DNA of 64,000 nt from Cryptomeria japonica (GCF_030272615.1 NC_081413.1:552137136-552201135), one strand, 5' to 3'; shown: positions 50,901 to 64,000, numbered from the stretch's first letter. Program-made: numbers and translations. The notes: generated by a model not told the origin, from the letters alone.

Positions 50901-52149
50901 TAATTTTATCACCTCTTCTTTCTTAGTTGTCAATAGTGTAAGACTACTTTATTATCCATTCTTCTCTAAATTGTAAGTTTTCTCTCTCTCATCATGGATT
51001 AACTTCTTGTCAAATTACCACAATGATCCTAAGAGAAAATAAAATACATCAATAGGCATGATATCTTAGAAAAAATCTTAAGATTTTGTTTTTGCAGGAA
51101 ATAGAGATACTCATGTATAGAAATGATAAAGTAGTTCTAGACTAAGAAGTTTGAATTTAGATAAACAAAGTTATGGAGAAGATTTAAAACAATGGAAGGA
51201 TGTCACTATTTTTCCCATACAACATTGACATAAAGCCCTTAAATTTAATACTCAACTTAGGGAGTGGAAGAGAAAACTTTAAAAAGACATGGAAACAATC
51301 CAATAGCGAGATAACAAGGATATTGTATCAGATACTTTTGCAACAAATTATGTTGAATGCAATAATTAGGATAACATTTGCTTTGGTTACACAAATTTCA
51401 ACCTTTCTTAGTAATTAAATTCTATTTGAATATAGATTCCCTTGGCAAAATTTAGAACTTCGAGTAAGATATAACCATTTTGATTGCAAATTTTAAATCT
51501 CTAAGTGTAATTTAATGTACGTTTTAATTTTGTTTCAAAATTTCTTTTACAGAGTTTACAACTTTACATATATCATAATGCATATTTTGATCTACCATGT
51601 TTTTGAATGCTTCTAAATAAAACTTCCAATTTAGTATCAAAGACAATATAGGTTGTGTTCAAGTAGAATGCAATGTGATCAAACATAGATACCCTTGGTA
51701 TAGCCCTTGGAATTAGAAAGAAAATAGCATTTCTTTTTATGTTTTTTTTGTTAGTAATATATTATGTGCATATACATTAGGTATGTAATATTTTCTACAT
51801 TAATAGAGAGAATTTATACATTGTGCGATTCTATAGCCTACAAAATATTATTCAGAGTATATAATACTATCGTCTTAACCATTGCAACTCCAATTAGTGC
51901 AAGTGCTAGTATACCTAGTATTTCCTTTTTGACTTACATCTATCGTTTGAGAAGAAGTAGGCATACCTTTATAGGTGGCATGTGAAGCGACGTTTATGGG
52001 TTGGCTTTTCTCGGTAACGAGCTTTTCAAGAAAGCACACATGAAAAAAGAGAGAATGAATGAAAACAACAAAAATTGGAGGGTTATGATTTTTTGAATCG
52101 TCTTGCTTACCCTTTCAGACAATCTGAGCCATTCAAGTTGAAAATCAGC
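47993..52149. other. Non-coding DNA, no gene recognised
   Basis: About 4.1 kb of AT-rich DNA. The longest open frame, 49411-49857 (148 codons, plus), is hydrophobic and Ile/Leu/Phe-rich without any motif I know, and it lies among T-rich sequence; I treat it as chance. Frames at 51200-51418 and 51764-51985 are likewise unsupported. Phrases near 52015-52150 resemble 43090-43250. Confidence 0.45.
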
Positions 52150-52440
52150 CGGGGTGTTTCATATAATGAAATGCCTTCGGTGTAAATATGACTGTTAAAT
52201 AATTGATTGTAAATTATATTGTTTAAATGAATAACATTATTATAATTTTATGTACATAAGTTATATATTATATTAATTAAGTAAATAATATTATATAATT
52301 ATTAAAATGTTTTAAAAAATAATAAAATAATTTAAATATTCAATAATAAAATAAATAATAAATAAATAAATTTTAGTTAAGACATTTATAATCCATTCAA
52401 AATCTATTAGATGAATTCTATAATATAATGTCTAAAAGTT
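52150..52440. repeat. Conserved tail phrase followed by AT-rich tract
   Basis: GGGTGTTTCATATAATGAAATGCCTTCGG at 52153 on, in two parts, then AT-rich DNA. It is the same arrangement as 43250-43925, only shorter. Confidence 0.5.
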
Positions 52441-52790
52441 TTACTACTTAAGTTAAGGTTGAATAAGGGTTATAGAAAAATTGATGGGTTAGAGTTAAAT
52501 TATGATTGCAATTTAAATAGGGTTAGGTAAGGGTTCAAATAAGGTTTGGGTTGGGGTTTATTAGAGTTAACATTCAAGTTAAATTAATATTAAGATTAGG
52601 TTGAGGTTCAATTAGAGGAAAATTTTTGAATTAGGGTTCAATTAACATTATGGTTAGGGTTTCATTAGGGTTAGAATTAGCATAGCTATTAGAATTAAAG
52701 TTCAAAAAAGATTAATGTTAAGTTATAATTAGGGTTACCCTTCTAAGATAAAATTTGGGTTAGGGTTAGTATTTAATTTTAATTAAGCCA
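52441..52790 (-). repeat. Degenerate telomere-like array, reverse orientation
   Basis: GGGTTAGG, TAGGGTTA and GGTTCAATTAG phrases are on the top strand, so the CCCTAA strand is at the bottom, opposite to 43926-44440 and 53820-60060. Confidence 0.75.
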
Positions 52791-53279
52791 AGAGGCTTCC
52801 TACAGTCACATAATGCATGTCAGGCATCCATGTCAACAAAAACATCTGCTTGATTTCTTCTCTTAAATTCAAATCGAGGCCATTCAATTGGAAAATAGTA
52901 GATTTATTACTGAAAACATTTAGAATACCAAAAAAAAAGTAATGTTAGACTTATTATTTAAACCTAATGAATTAAAGGTAATGCTCAGAATATGACAACA
53001 TAAAGTTCAGTACCAAAATAATTTGCACAAAATTCAGACCGAAGTAGTGACCGGTTTTCAAGCCAACGATTTCCATTTAAGTGAACCAATTTTAATGCCC
53101 ATAATCTTATATAGGGGAAGACCACCAATAGCTGTCATAGCTAACTTCGCGCACCCAGAGATCCTAAATGGTACATCAGATTTTGGCCTTTTTTTTAGTT
53201 GTCTTCGTATGCGACTTAACTGCTTATAGCTATTGATCTGGCTTCTGGGTAGTAACGATGCACATTGTGGAATCATTTA
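52791..53279. other. Non-coding DNA between two telomere-like arrays
   Basis: No gene recognised. The frame at 53023-53229 has no family resemblance and an overlapping antisense frame of equal length. Confidence 0.4.
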
Positions 53280-53610
53280 TGCATGCAAAGGTTAAAAAGT
53301 ACACATTTCAAAGTGTCATCTAATACCCAACTAAAGATGTTCCATTAACCATCAACTCAAAATCGCTAGTACTTGTTGACAAATGTCCCAATAATGGTGC
53401 ACAAATGTTCCAATAGTGGTGTACAAATGGGACAAATGTTCCAATAGTGGTGCACAAATGGGCTAATTAATTACAAAAAATGATCGGCTATTGGTACAAA
53501 ACAAATTTATTAATGATGTTTTCACTATGACGACTATTGGGGGGTCAACATGACAATAAGGTGACCGTTATTGGAACTATTTTATCTATTGGTGCTCCTC
53601 CCCTATCAAT
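53280..53610 (+). repeat. Diverged repeat block shared with 42691-42930
   Basis: The phrase CAAATGTTCCAATAGTGGTG is repeated in tandem near 53383-53460. TATTGGGGGGTCAACATGAC and GGTGCTCCTCCCCTA follow. It matches the other block in order and spacing. Confidence 0.6.
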
Positions 53611-53819
53611 TGTGGCAATTTCAATTAGATATTCATGTAGTTCATTTTAATATTTAAAATAATCAACAATGGAGATTGAATTATTTTCTTCCTAAATCAA
53701 AGCAGATGATCTTGTATATTGAATGGTTTTACAGTTACCTAACAACAGCGACAAAACAACATTTCATCTATAGAAAAAAATATAAAAATAAGAAATTGTT
53801 GGTTCAAAAACTGTCAACC

Positions 53820-56800
53820 ACTACATTTGAATTAAATCAAATTGAACCTAACCCTAAACTTGATTGAACACTAAACAAAATTGAACCCACCTAATTTAAT
53901 TTAATAAGAAAAAGTAAACTCTAACCCTAAATGTAATTAAATGACAACCTTTACCCTAGAGCAATTTGAACCCTAACCCTAAACCTAAATGAATATTAAA
54001 CCAAATTAAACCCTAATGCTAAACCTAATTTAATGGTAAACGAAATTGAATCACAACCCTAAACCAAATTAAGCATGAACATTGAACCAAATATAAACAT
54101 AATTTAATCCTAGCACTAGCACTATACCAAATTGAATCCTACCCATACTTCACTAAATCAATTTGAACCCTAAGCTTAAACCAAATTAAACCCTAATGCT
54201 AAACCTAATTGAAAAGTAAACCAAATTGAATTTAAAGCCTAAACCAAATTAATTATAAACATTGAACCAAATTGAAACATAATTAAACCTTAAATCAACC
54301 TTAATATTAACTCAAACTCGAATTATATTGTAACCTTAAACCTAACCCTACCACTAAGTCTATTTGAAGCATAATCTTGATCCTAAATGTAACTAAATCA
54401 TAGCCTTATTTAAACCCTCATCCAATTTCAACCCTAACCCAAGGTGTTAAACTCTAACTCAAATCAACCGTGACCATAACTCTAATTAAAAAAAAACCTT
54501 AATTTAATTCTAATCTAGGTACCACTAATCCTAATTGTAGCATAAACGTATTTTAACTCTAACTATCTTTTTGAATGTAAATTAAATATTACCACTAATC
54601 CAACAATAACTCTAACCCTCTCAATATCCCTTATCAAAACACATCATTAACCCAAGCCCTAATTAAATGCTAACTATATTTAAACTATTATTAACCCTAA
54701 ATGAAACCTACCACTAACCTTAGAAAAATTAGGAATATAATTCAATAAAGGCTACATTTCAATTTGAGTTTTCCTTTAATAAGAGTGAAGTTCAATTTTC
54801 TAAATATATTAAAGTAATTTAACCATAATTACACCATGATTGAATTCTAATTAAATTGTCCATGGTCCTAAGTTAACACTAATTATAATTATACCCTAAC
54901 CATAAATGTAATTAAACCTTAACCCCAACCCTACCTCTAAGATTATTTGAAACATAACCTTGATCCTAATTGTAATTAAACCCTATCCACATTTGAACCT
55001 TATTCCCGATTCAACTATAATCCTAAACCAAATCGAACTGCAACCTAACCCTTCCACTAAACCAAATTGAACCCTAGCCCTAAAACTATTTGATCACTAA
55101 ACCAAATTAAATTGTAACCATAAATCAAATTGTACCATAAACCAACCCCAATAATAAACCATATTGAACCTTGATTCTGAAAATTAAACAATAACTCTAA
55201 TAGTAAACCTTATTGAACCTTAACTATAACCCTCAACCAGGTTTAACCCTAAAGATAACCCTTCCACAAAATCAAATTGAACCCTAAGGCTAAACCAAAT
55301 TAAACCTAAATCCTAAATCAAATTGAAAACCAACACTAAAAATAAAATTAAACCCTAATGCTAAACCAAATTGAACCATAATTCCAATCATAAACAAAAT
55401 TGTACCATAACCCTAAACCTAAACCAAATTCTATCATAATCTTAACACTAAATTGAATTGACCCCTATCCCTAAAACTAATTGAACACTAAACCAAATCA
55501 AACCATAACCATTAATCAATTTGTACTATAAAACAACCCTAACCCCAACCCTAAACCAAGTTGAACCCTAACACTAACCTTTCCACTAAACCAAATTAAA
55601 TCTAAATCCTAAATTAAATTGAAAAATAACACTAAATAAAATTAAACCTATTGCTAAACCAAATTCAACCATGATTCTAATCCTAAACCAAATTGAATCA
55701 TAACCCTAAACCTAAACCAAATTATATTATAACCTTAACATTAAACCAAATTGAACCCTCACCTTAAACATAATTGAACAATAAACCAAATTAAACCATA
55801 ACCTTAAACATAATTGATCACTAAACCAAATCAAACCCTAATTAACCCTAAACTTAACTCAATAGTAAAGCAAATTCAACAATAATTCTTATTAAATTAG
55901 GGTAAGTGTTATAATCTCAACCCCAATTCTAATTCTATATTTGATTTTGACTCTAAAACTAAGTGAAATTCAACCCTATCACCAAACCAAATTAAAACCC
56001 AATCTTAAGCATAAATAAAATTTAATCTTAACCCTTAAATAAATTGCTCACCCAACCATTAATAGTGAACCTAAATTCAGTGGCATTCCTAAACCACATT
56101 GAACACTGACCCTAAAACTAAATCAAAGTGAACTATAACCTTAAAGATCATATTGAACCCTAAACCTAAACCTAAATGAATATTAAACCAAATTAAACTT
56201 TCACCCTAAACAAAAGTGTACCCCAATGTTAATAATATACCAAATTAAACTCTAGCCCTAAACCAAATTGAACTCTAGCCTTAAACCTAATTAACACTAA
56301 ACCAAATTGAACCCTAACCCTAAACTTAATTCAACCATGATCTTTATTCCTAATTGAACCCTAAATCAAATTAAACACTAACCATTATTAAATAAGGTCT
56401 AATATTTTTAATGAAAACCCTAACTCTAATTTTATATCAAATCATTACAAATAGAGCACCAAACCAAATTTAACCATAACACTAAACCAAATCAAATCAT
56501 AACTCTAATAAACCAAAATCAACAAACACTCAATGTAATTAACCCTAATTGTAAACCAAAATGAGCCCTAATAGAACATTATTATATAAGGGTTAGGGTA
56601 AGGGTTTGATTTGGTTTAGTGTTAAATGAAACCCTATTGTAAATCAAAATGAACCTTAAGCATAAAGCTAATTAAAACCTAATTGTAAATCAAAACTAAC
56701 CCTGATCATAAACCAAATTAAATAATAACACTAACCTTAAATTAAACCAACCCCAATATTAAACCATATTGAACCCTGATTGTGAAAATTAAATAATAAC

Positions 56801-59800
56801 TCTAACACTAAACCTTATTGAACCTTAACTGTAACCCTAAAGTAGGTTTAACCCTAATGCTAACCCTTCCACAAAACCGAATTGAACCCTAAGGTTGAAC
56901 CAAATTAAACCTAAATCCTAAATCAAATTGAAAACCAACACTAAATAAAATTAAACCCTAATGGTAAACCAAATTGAACCATAATTCTAATCATAAACCA
57001 AATTGTATCATAACCCTAAACCTAAACCAAATTGTATCATAACCTTAATAGTAAATTGAATTGACCCCTAGCCCTAAAACTAATTGAACAACAAACCAAA
57101 TCAAACCATAACCATTAATGAATTTGTGCTATAATCCAACCCTAACACTAAACCTTATTGAACCCTAACCCTAACCCTAACCCTAAACCAAGTTGAACCC
57201 TAAAACTAACCTTTCCACTGAACCAAATTAAATCTAAATCCTAAATCAAATTGAAAACTAACACTAAATAAAATTAAACTAAATTGAACTATAATCCTCA
57301 AGAGAAACCAAATTAAACCCTAATCCTAAACCTAATTGAACACTAAAGAAAATTAAACAATAACCCTTAACTTGAATGAACACTAAACCATATTAATCAC
57401 TAAGCCTAATCCCAACCCTAAACAAAGTTGAATCATAACCATAAACCAATTTTAACCATGTATCATTAAACCTTATTTAACATTAAACCAAACTAAACTC
57501 TAACCCTAACCCTAATTGTACCCTAACCTTAACACTACCAAATTAAAACCTAGCCATAAATGAGATTTAACCCTAACCCTAACACTAAAGAAAATTGAAG
57601 CATAACCATAAACAAAATTGAATTGTAACTCTAAACATAATTGATCACTAACCCTAAACTTGATTAAACACTAAACCAAATTGAACCCAAACCCTTATTA
57701 AATTAGGCTTAGTATTTCAATCCTATCCCTAAACCAAAATACAAATTAAACCAAAATACAAATTAAACTATTACCCTAAACCAAATTGAACACTAAACCA
57801 AATTCAATCCTAGCCCTTAAATAAATTATTAATCCTAACATTAGCACTAAGTCAAATTCAACCCTAACCATAGTTCACTAAGTCAAATTAAACCCTAAGA
57901 TTAAACCAAATTAAACCCAAATGCTAAACCTAATTAAATAGTAAACCAAATTGAATCACAACCCTAAACTAAATTAAGCATAGACATTGAACCAAATTGA
58001 AATATAATTTAATCCTAGCACTAGCACTATACCAAATTGAATCCTACCCATACTTCACTAAATCAATTTGAACCCTAAGATTAAACCAAATTAAACCCTA
58101 ATGCTAAACCTAATTGAAAAGTAAACCAAATTGAATCACAAGCCTAAACCAAATTAAGTAGAACCAAATTGAAACATAATTAAACTTTAATTCAACCTTA
58201 ATATTAACTCAAACCCTAATTATATTCTAACCTTAACCCTAACCCTACCTCTAAGTCTATTTGAAGCATAATCTTGATCCTAAATGTAACTAAATCATAG
58301 CCCTATTTAAACCCTAATCCAATTTCAACCCTAACCCTTGTTAAACTGTAACTCAAATCAACCCTAACCATAACTCTAATTGAAAAATAACCCTAATTTA
58401 ATTCTAATCTAGGTACCACTAATCCTAATTGTAGCATTAACCTATTTGAACTCTAATTATCTTTCTAAATGTAAATTAAATATTACCACTAATCCAACAA
58501 TAACCCTAACTCTTTCAATATCCCTTATCAAAACACATCATTAACCCAAACCCTAATTCAATGCTAGCTATATTTAAACTCTATTATTAACCCTAAATGA
58601 AACATAACACTAACCTTAGAAAACTTAGGAATATACTTCAAAAATGGCTACATTTCAATTTAAATTTTTCTTTAATAAGAGTGAAGCTCAATTTTCTAAA
58701 TATATTAAAATAATTTAACAATAATTAGACCCTCATTGAATCCTAATTAAACTGTCCATGATCCTAAGTTAACACTAATTATAATTAAACCCTAATTATA
58801 ACTATAATTAAACCCTAACCCTACCTCTAAGATTATTTGAAACATAACCTCAATCCTAATTTTCATTAAACACTATCCACATTTGAACCCTATTCCCAAT
58901 TCAACCATAACCCTAAACCAAATCAAACTGCAACCTAACCCTTCCACTAAACCAACTTGAACCCTAGCCCTAAAACTATGTGATCACTAAACCAAATTAA
59001 ATTGTAACCATAAATCAAATTCTACCATAAACCAACCCCAATATTAAATCATATTGAACCCTAATTGTAAACATAATTCAACAATAACTCTAACAATAAA
59101 CCTTATTGAACCCTAACTGTAACCCTAAACCAAGTTTAACCCTAATTGTAACCCTTCCACTCAACTGAATTGAACCCTAAGGATAAACTAAATTAAACCT
59201 AAATCATAAATCAATTTGAAAATCAACACTAAATAAAATTAAACCCTAATGCTAAACCAAATTGAACCATAATTCTAATCATAAACCAAATTGTATTAGA
59301 ACCTTAACACTAAATTAAATTGAACCCTAGCCCTAAAACTAACCAAACACTTAACCAAGTCAGACCAAAGCCATTAATCAAATTGTACCATAAACCAACC
59401 CTAACACTAAACCTTATTCAACCCTAACCGTAACCATAAACCATATTTAACCCTAACACTAACCTTTCCACTAAACCAAATCACATCTAAATCCTAAATC
59501 AAATTGAAAATTAACACTAAATAAAATTAATCCTATTGCTAAACCCAATTCAACCATGATTCTAATCCTAAACCAAATTGAATCATAACCCTAAACCTAA
59601 ACCAAATTGTATTATAACCTTAACACTAAACCAAATTGAACCCTAACCTTAAACATAATTGAACACTAGACCAAATTAAACCATAACCTTAAAAATAATT
59701 GAACACTAAACCAAATCAAACCCTAACCGTAAACTTAACTCAACACTAAACCAAATTCAACTATAACCCTTATTAAATTAGGGTTAATGTTATAATCTCA

Positions 59801-60180
59801 AGGCTAATTTTGATTATGTATCTGATTTTGACTCTAAAACTAAGCAAAATTCATCCCTAGCCCCAAACCAAATTAAAACCCAATCTTAAGCATAAATCAA
59901 ATTTAACCTTAACCCTTAAATAAATTCCTAACCCAACCATTAACAGTGAACCTAAATTTAGTGGTACGTCCTAAACCACATTGAACACTGACCCTAAAAC
60001 TAAATCAAAGTGAACTATAATATTAAATCATATTTAACCCTCACACTAAGCCTAATTAAACATATTAACCATTGAAATAGGGTTGGTTTTAGGGTTCAAT
60101 CAAGATTATAGTTTTATAATGGTTAGGTTTTAATATGGGTTTGCCTTTAATGAGGGTCAACTTAATTTTTTTAAATGTTG
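53820..60180 (+). repeat. 6.4-kb degenerate telomere-like satellite with higher-order duplication
   Basis: Two phrase types alternate: CCCTAAAC/ACCCTAA (Arabidopsis-type telomere repeat) and ACCAAATTGAA. The spacing is irregular, about 18-25 bases. Large duplications can be followed: 53990-56150 matches 57895-60040 (offset about 3.89-3.91 kb; examples 54121/58026, 54631/58525, 55141/59031, 55999/59880), and 55141-55690 also matches 56746-57290 (offset about 1.605 kb). Within the block, about 110 bp repeat at 57890/58070. Small inverted patches lie at 56580-56630 and 60075-60180. There is no gene. Confidence 0.9.
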
Positions 60181-60213
60181 AAGTATTAAATTTAAATTGT
60201 TTAAGTTTAAACC

Positions 60214-60487
60214 TAGCAATAACACCTTCGTGTGCAATAGGTACGCCAAAGAGGTGTGGAAGATAAATAGAAAAATTATGGTCTTTTACATACTATTATG
60301 TAGTACATGGGATTAATTTGTAGGAAATTTAGAAAATAATGTTGGTGTAACAAAAATTTTAATGGAGAACTGATGGTTTCAAACAAACAATGTGTCCACT
60401 TACAAGGATCCAAACAAAATAAAATAAAACCTTTGAATTGGGAAAACAATCAAGCTCCATTACCAATAGTCTCGTGTTATGTTTACA
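60214..60487 (+). repeat. Header of the header-polypurine repeat family
   Basis: Begins TAGCAATAACACC, then CGTGTGCAATAGGTACGCC at 60229-60247, and continues to CATTACCAATAGTCTCGTG. It matches 39029-39300 nearly throughout with point differences and small gaps. Confidence 0.75.
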
Positions 60488-60718
60488 ATAGGGAGAGATG
60501 GAGAGAGAGAGAGAGAGAGAGATAAATAGAGGGGGAAGAGAGAGAGGGATAAATAGAGGGGAGAAGAGAGAGAGGGGGAGGGATAGTAAGGAGATGGAGA
60601 TGGAGGGAAATATGGTGAAGAGAGGGAGATATCAAAATATAAAGATAGAAATAGGAAGTAACACATAGAGAGAGGTAGAGGGAGGGGAAGATATAGGGTT
60701 GAGAGAGATACATATAGA
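60488..60718. repeat. Polypurine tract, left part
   Basis: GAGAGAGATAGATA-type DNA after the header, ending at the solo LTR. Confidence 0.88.
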
Positions 60719-60723
60719 TATAG
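60719..60723. repeat. Target-site duplication TATAG, left copy
   Basis: Identical to 62144-62148 on the other side of the solo LTR. Confidence 0.8.
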
Positions 60724-62143
60724 TGATGGTATGATGAAAGAATAAGTATCTGGTAGATTACTAAGAGGGGGGGTGAATCAGTAAATAGAAAAACTGATAC
60801 AAACTTCTCAAACTTAATCACACAAAGAAAACTTATCAGTGAAATACCACTATCAAGATCAATTCTCATAAGATTACCGGTTGACTGTTATATCAACTTA
60901 ATAGTAAACAACATCAAACTTGTAAACATCCAAATGTTTCATTTCTCAACACTTCTGGTTATCATACTTATCAGAATAGTTAAGTAGTTAATCAAATCAA
61001 CAATAAGCTCATAACCGCAAAAACATTCTCCACATGACACAAGTATTTATATGTGGAAAACCCAAATAGGTAAAAACCATGATAAGATGGGACTCACAAG
61101 AAAATATTTGAACTCTTCTGAAGTTTTCTTAGTTAGGAGCCTAACCTGTTAAAGCTTTACAAAAAGTCTTGTTAAGAACTAATCTTGTTAGGAATCACCC
61201 GATTAAGGGATTGACTACAAATTCCTTGTTAGAAGCAAATACCCTGTAAGGAGTAACCTCAGTAGAGGATTTGAGAATCCAATCTAATGGACCACCTTGT
61301 TAGACGATTTAATAAGTAACCAAGCTCGTTAAAGCTTACCCAGTTAGGGGATTCAATTCTATTGTAATTGTTAGAAAACAATAGGAGTTTCTTGATATGT
61401 CTGAATAGCACTACGTTTGCTTGATCAAATCCATTTAAGCTTCTATCTTCCTTTACTCAAACTGCAGACTCATTCTTTGGTTAGGCAACCACACACTCAA
61501 CTGATTTCTGCCAACTCTTGCCAATACTCAAACAAAACAACTTCATCGACCTTAAATACAAATCAACTAGGTTAGTAACATAACAAAGATCTAATCTTCT
61601 CATCACCGAGATTACAAACAAGTCGGTACAAGCATGACCATTGGATTCCATAGCAATCTCATCACATCAATCAAGAAAACCTCAATCGCTCCTTGATTAC
61701 CGCTTCATCGAGCTCTATAAATCATCACGTGCTTTTCATTAGATGCAATACACTTTGCTCCTTCCCTAGACAAATAAACACGCCAAAACATTTTGAACTT
61801 GTCTTCATACAATGGCCTTACGTCTCACCATCATTACTGCTCAAATCATAAACCAACATAACCAATTCAACAACCTTAATCGGTTAGGGTTTAGCAAAAA
61901 CAACTTTAGGGTTTACCAGTTACATAACATAGATAGGGTTTAACCTTATACTTCAGTTTACCTATTCAACTCACAAACTCACATACCAGTTTACAATAAC
62001 CTTTACAAAGTTCTTCCTATCAAGCTCTTCTTACTAGTTATAAGACAATATCAACAATAACAACAATATCAATATTACCGGTTCATTTGACATCAATGAC
62101 AACATAACATATCATTAATGCAATCTTCATGCAAATGCCAACA
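60724..62143 (-). mobile_element. Solo LTR, copia-like family, minus strand
   Basis: 1,420 bp. On the minus strand it starts TGTTGGCATTTGCATG and ends ...CTTTCATACCATCA, with TG...CA termini. A perfect TATAG duplication flanks it. Near its end it reads TTCACCCCCCCTCTTAGTAAT, as the inner element's LTR does near 17994-18012 (TTCACCCCTCTCTTAGTATT). Short phrases on GTTAGG and ACCGGT recur in both. It is a recombination product of a full element, since the internal region is absent. Its insertion into GA-rich DNA splits one polypurine tract. Confidence 0.88.
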
Positions 62144-62840
62144 TATAGATGGTGAGATAGAGTGATAGAGAGGGATATATAAAGAGATAAGGAGAGAGTG
62201 AGAGAGAAATAGTTGGGATAAAGAGAGGGAGAGTAGATAAATAAGAAGAGAGAGTGAGGTAGATAGAGATATATTAGCAAGATAAAGGGAGAGAGATGTA
62301 GAGATAGAAAAATAGATATGAAGAAAGTGAGAGAAATAGTTGGGATATAGAGAGGGAAAGATACATAAATAAGAAGACAGAGCATGGTAGATAGAGATAT
62401 AAAGGAAGATAAAGGGAGGTAGATGTAGAGATGAGTGATAGATAGGAGAATAGGGAGGGAATGAGATGAGAAAAGATGGGGAGGGAAGAGATAAAGGGAG
62501 GAAGAAAAGGGGGAAAGAGAGATAAGTAGAGAGAGATAGAGATGAATGGAGAGATGGATTAAATAAGAGATAGTGATAATGAGATATACCTAGAGAGTGA
62601 GAGGGAGTTGCAAAGATAGAGGTAGAGGGGGTTTGAGTGAGATATAAAGAAGGTGATAGAGATGAGTAACAAATAGAGAAGAAGAGAGAGATGTAGAGAG
62701 GGAAAGATAGAGAGATAGAGGCAAGGAAGAGGAAACAATGTGTGTATGATTGAGAGAAGGATACATAGAGAGAGATACATAAATAGATAAAGAGTGATAT
62801 AAATATAGAGGAGATAGAGGCAAAGTAGAGAGATAAATTA
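62144..62840. repeat. Polypurine tract, right part
   Basis: Same GAGATAGAG style, starting with the second TATAG copy. The minus-strand frames here (62083-62385, 62559-62823) are simple-repeat artefacts. Confidence 0.88.
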
Positions 62841-64000
62841 AAATAAAATATATGATTATTCTATAATTATTAAACTTTTAAAAAGACAAATATTTTAATT
62901 ATTATTTGTCATCTTATAAATAATTAAAATAACTTCAAACTTAAATCTGAATTAAATATTAAAATAGAATAAACTAAATGCAAAGTCAAAATATATCAAA
63001 ATCTAAATATTATTAAAAAGAATAATTTCAAAAATTAAATGTATTAACTAAATAAAATAGTAAAACTATTTTTTTAATTTATTAATATTGAAATATTAAT
63101 AAAATTGTACTAAGAAATCTACTTAATATATTACAAACAATATTATTTATATGAAAATAAACTTAATCTTAAAAATAAAAAATATTATTAAATTAAGTGT
63201 TAGAAAGTTAAAATATTAATTAAATTAAATTTTTTAAATTGTATTTGAAATAAAAAATTAAAAATAAAAATAACCTACTGATCAAAAATAAAACAAAAAA
63301 TAAATTACATTGACATTTTTTCAGCTAAATTTTAACTTAAAAAATTTACAAGTAAAAAACCAAAGTTGAAAAATTGAAAGTAAAATGACACTTATAAAAA
63401 AATAAAATGTCATTCAAAATTATTTAGTTAACTCAATTTATATATGTGAATAATTATAATAATTAATATTATTATTTAGAAAAAAATGTATTTATTAAAA
63501 GAGTATTGGTATTTTTTTTATATAATTAAAAAAGTTAACTAAAAATATTATTAAAAAATTATATAATCTTAATATCACTTATTTATATATTATAATATAT
63601 AAATAATAATTATTAAAATATAAATAAAAATAAAATTGTAAAAAGTATTGAATAATAAATTTATTGTTGAAAATTTCAAATGCAAAATTAATTATCAATA
63701 TATCATATTTATTATTTTAACAATGTATACCTGTAAAATCTCTAAAATTTAATAGATAAGAAGTTAAAGTAATACAAATTAAAATTAATTATTTCTAAAA
63801 CAAACAAAATTAAACAATATTTATGAACTATAAACATTATTTTAAATAATGTATATTAAAAAAAGCCTCCAACTTCATATTAACTACATCAAATAACATA
63901 AACATTTAAATTTAAAAAATTTAAAATTACACCTCTTTAATCATTTTATAAGGGAATCATGTTTCGGTTGGAAATAAAGTGAGATGGAGATATTTAATTA
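62841..64000. other. AT-rich tract following the polypurine tract
   Basis: AAATAAAATTAAAT-type DNA to the window end. There is no ORF. It resembles 31613-32455 in composition and position. The last 60 bases (GGGAATCATGTTTCGG...) are less AT-rich, so a boundary may lie near 63950. Confidence 0.55.

Noticed and set aside
53820..60180. A true chromosome end (telomere)
   Set aside because: Repeats are strongly degenerate, mixed with another unit, and followed by ordinary repeat DNA; thus interstitial.

Overview
The window looks like nuclear DNA of a seed plant with a very repeat-rich genome, most likely a gymnosperm such as a conifer. The evidence is a plant-type L1 LINE with a C-terminal RNase H, LTR elements primed by initiator tRNA-Met, pentatricopeptide-repeat (PPR) coding remnants, Arabidopsis-type CCCTAAA-like repeats, and almost no intact genes. 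The gymnosperm assignment is inference; no single sequence proves it. I found no tRNA, rRNA, CRISPR array or intact long protein gene.

Region 1 (1-3170): the C-terminal end of an unrecognised reading frame at the left edge, then AT-rich non-coding DNA.

Region 2 (3171-38065): a nested transposon stack that I read as one minus-strand LTR element. Its LTRs are very long (about 4.18 kb without inserts) and its internal domain is short (about 3.2 kb) and non-coding, the architecture of a LARD. It is bounded by a near-perfect 5-bp target duplication (CGAAT/TGAAT). Three things interrupt it. (a) A full-length L1 LINE (5391-13344, minus strand) sits in the 3' LTR with an exact 15-bp target duplication. 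(b) A plus-strand non-autonomous LTR element (16871-23756) sits in the internal domain and carries a decayed gag-like ORF and a second E/K-rich ORF but no pol. (c) About 7.8 kb of foreign DNA, including a 3.7-kb GA/GATA polypurine region, splits the 5' LTR into two pieces that overlap by about 695 bp.

Region 3 (38071-45440): a possible small two-exon gene or pseudogene (TATA box, ATG, GTAAGT donor, acceptor), whose intron would hold another copy of the header-plus-polypurine repeat. AT-rich DNA, a short telomere-like array and a non-coding repeat block shared with 53.3-53.6 kb follow.

Region 4 (45441-52150): a decayed PPR pseudogene, an antisense PPR fragment, small tandem repeats and otherwise featureless DNA.

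Region 5 (52150-64000): a short telomere-like block in reverse orientation, then a 6.4-kb degenerate CCCTAA/ACCAAATTGA satellite with kilobase-scale internal duplications, then the conserved header, a polypurine tract split by a solo LTR (60724-62143, perfect TATAG target duplication), and an AT-rich tract. The order header, polypurine tract, AT-rich tract recurs in the window and is the best candidate for an undescribed repeat family.
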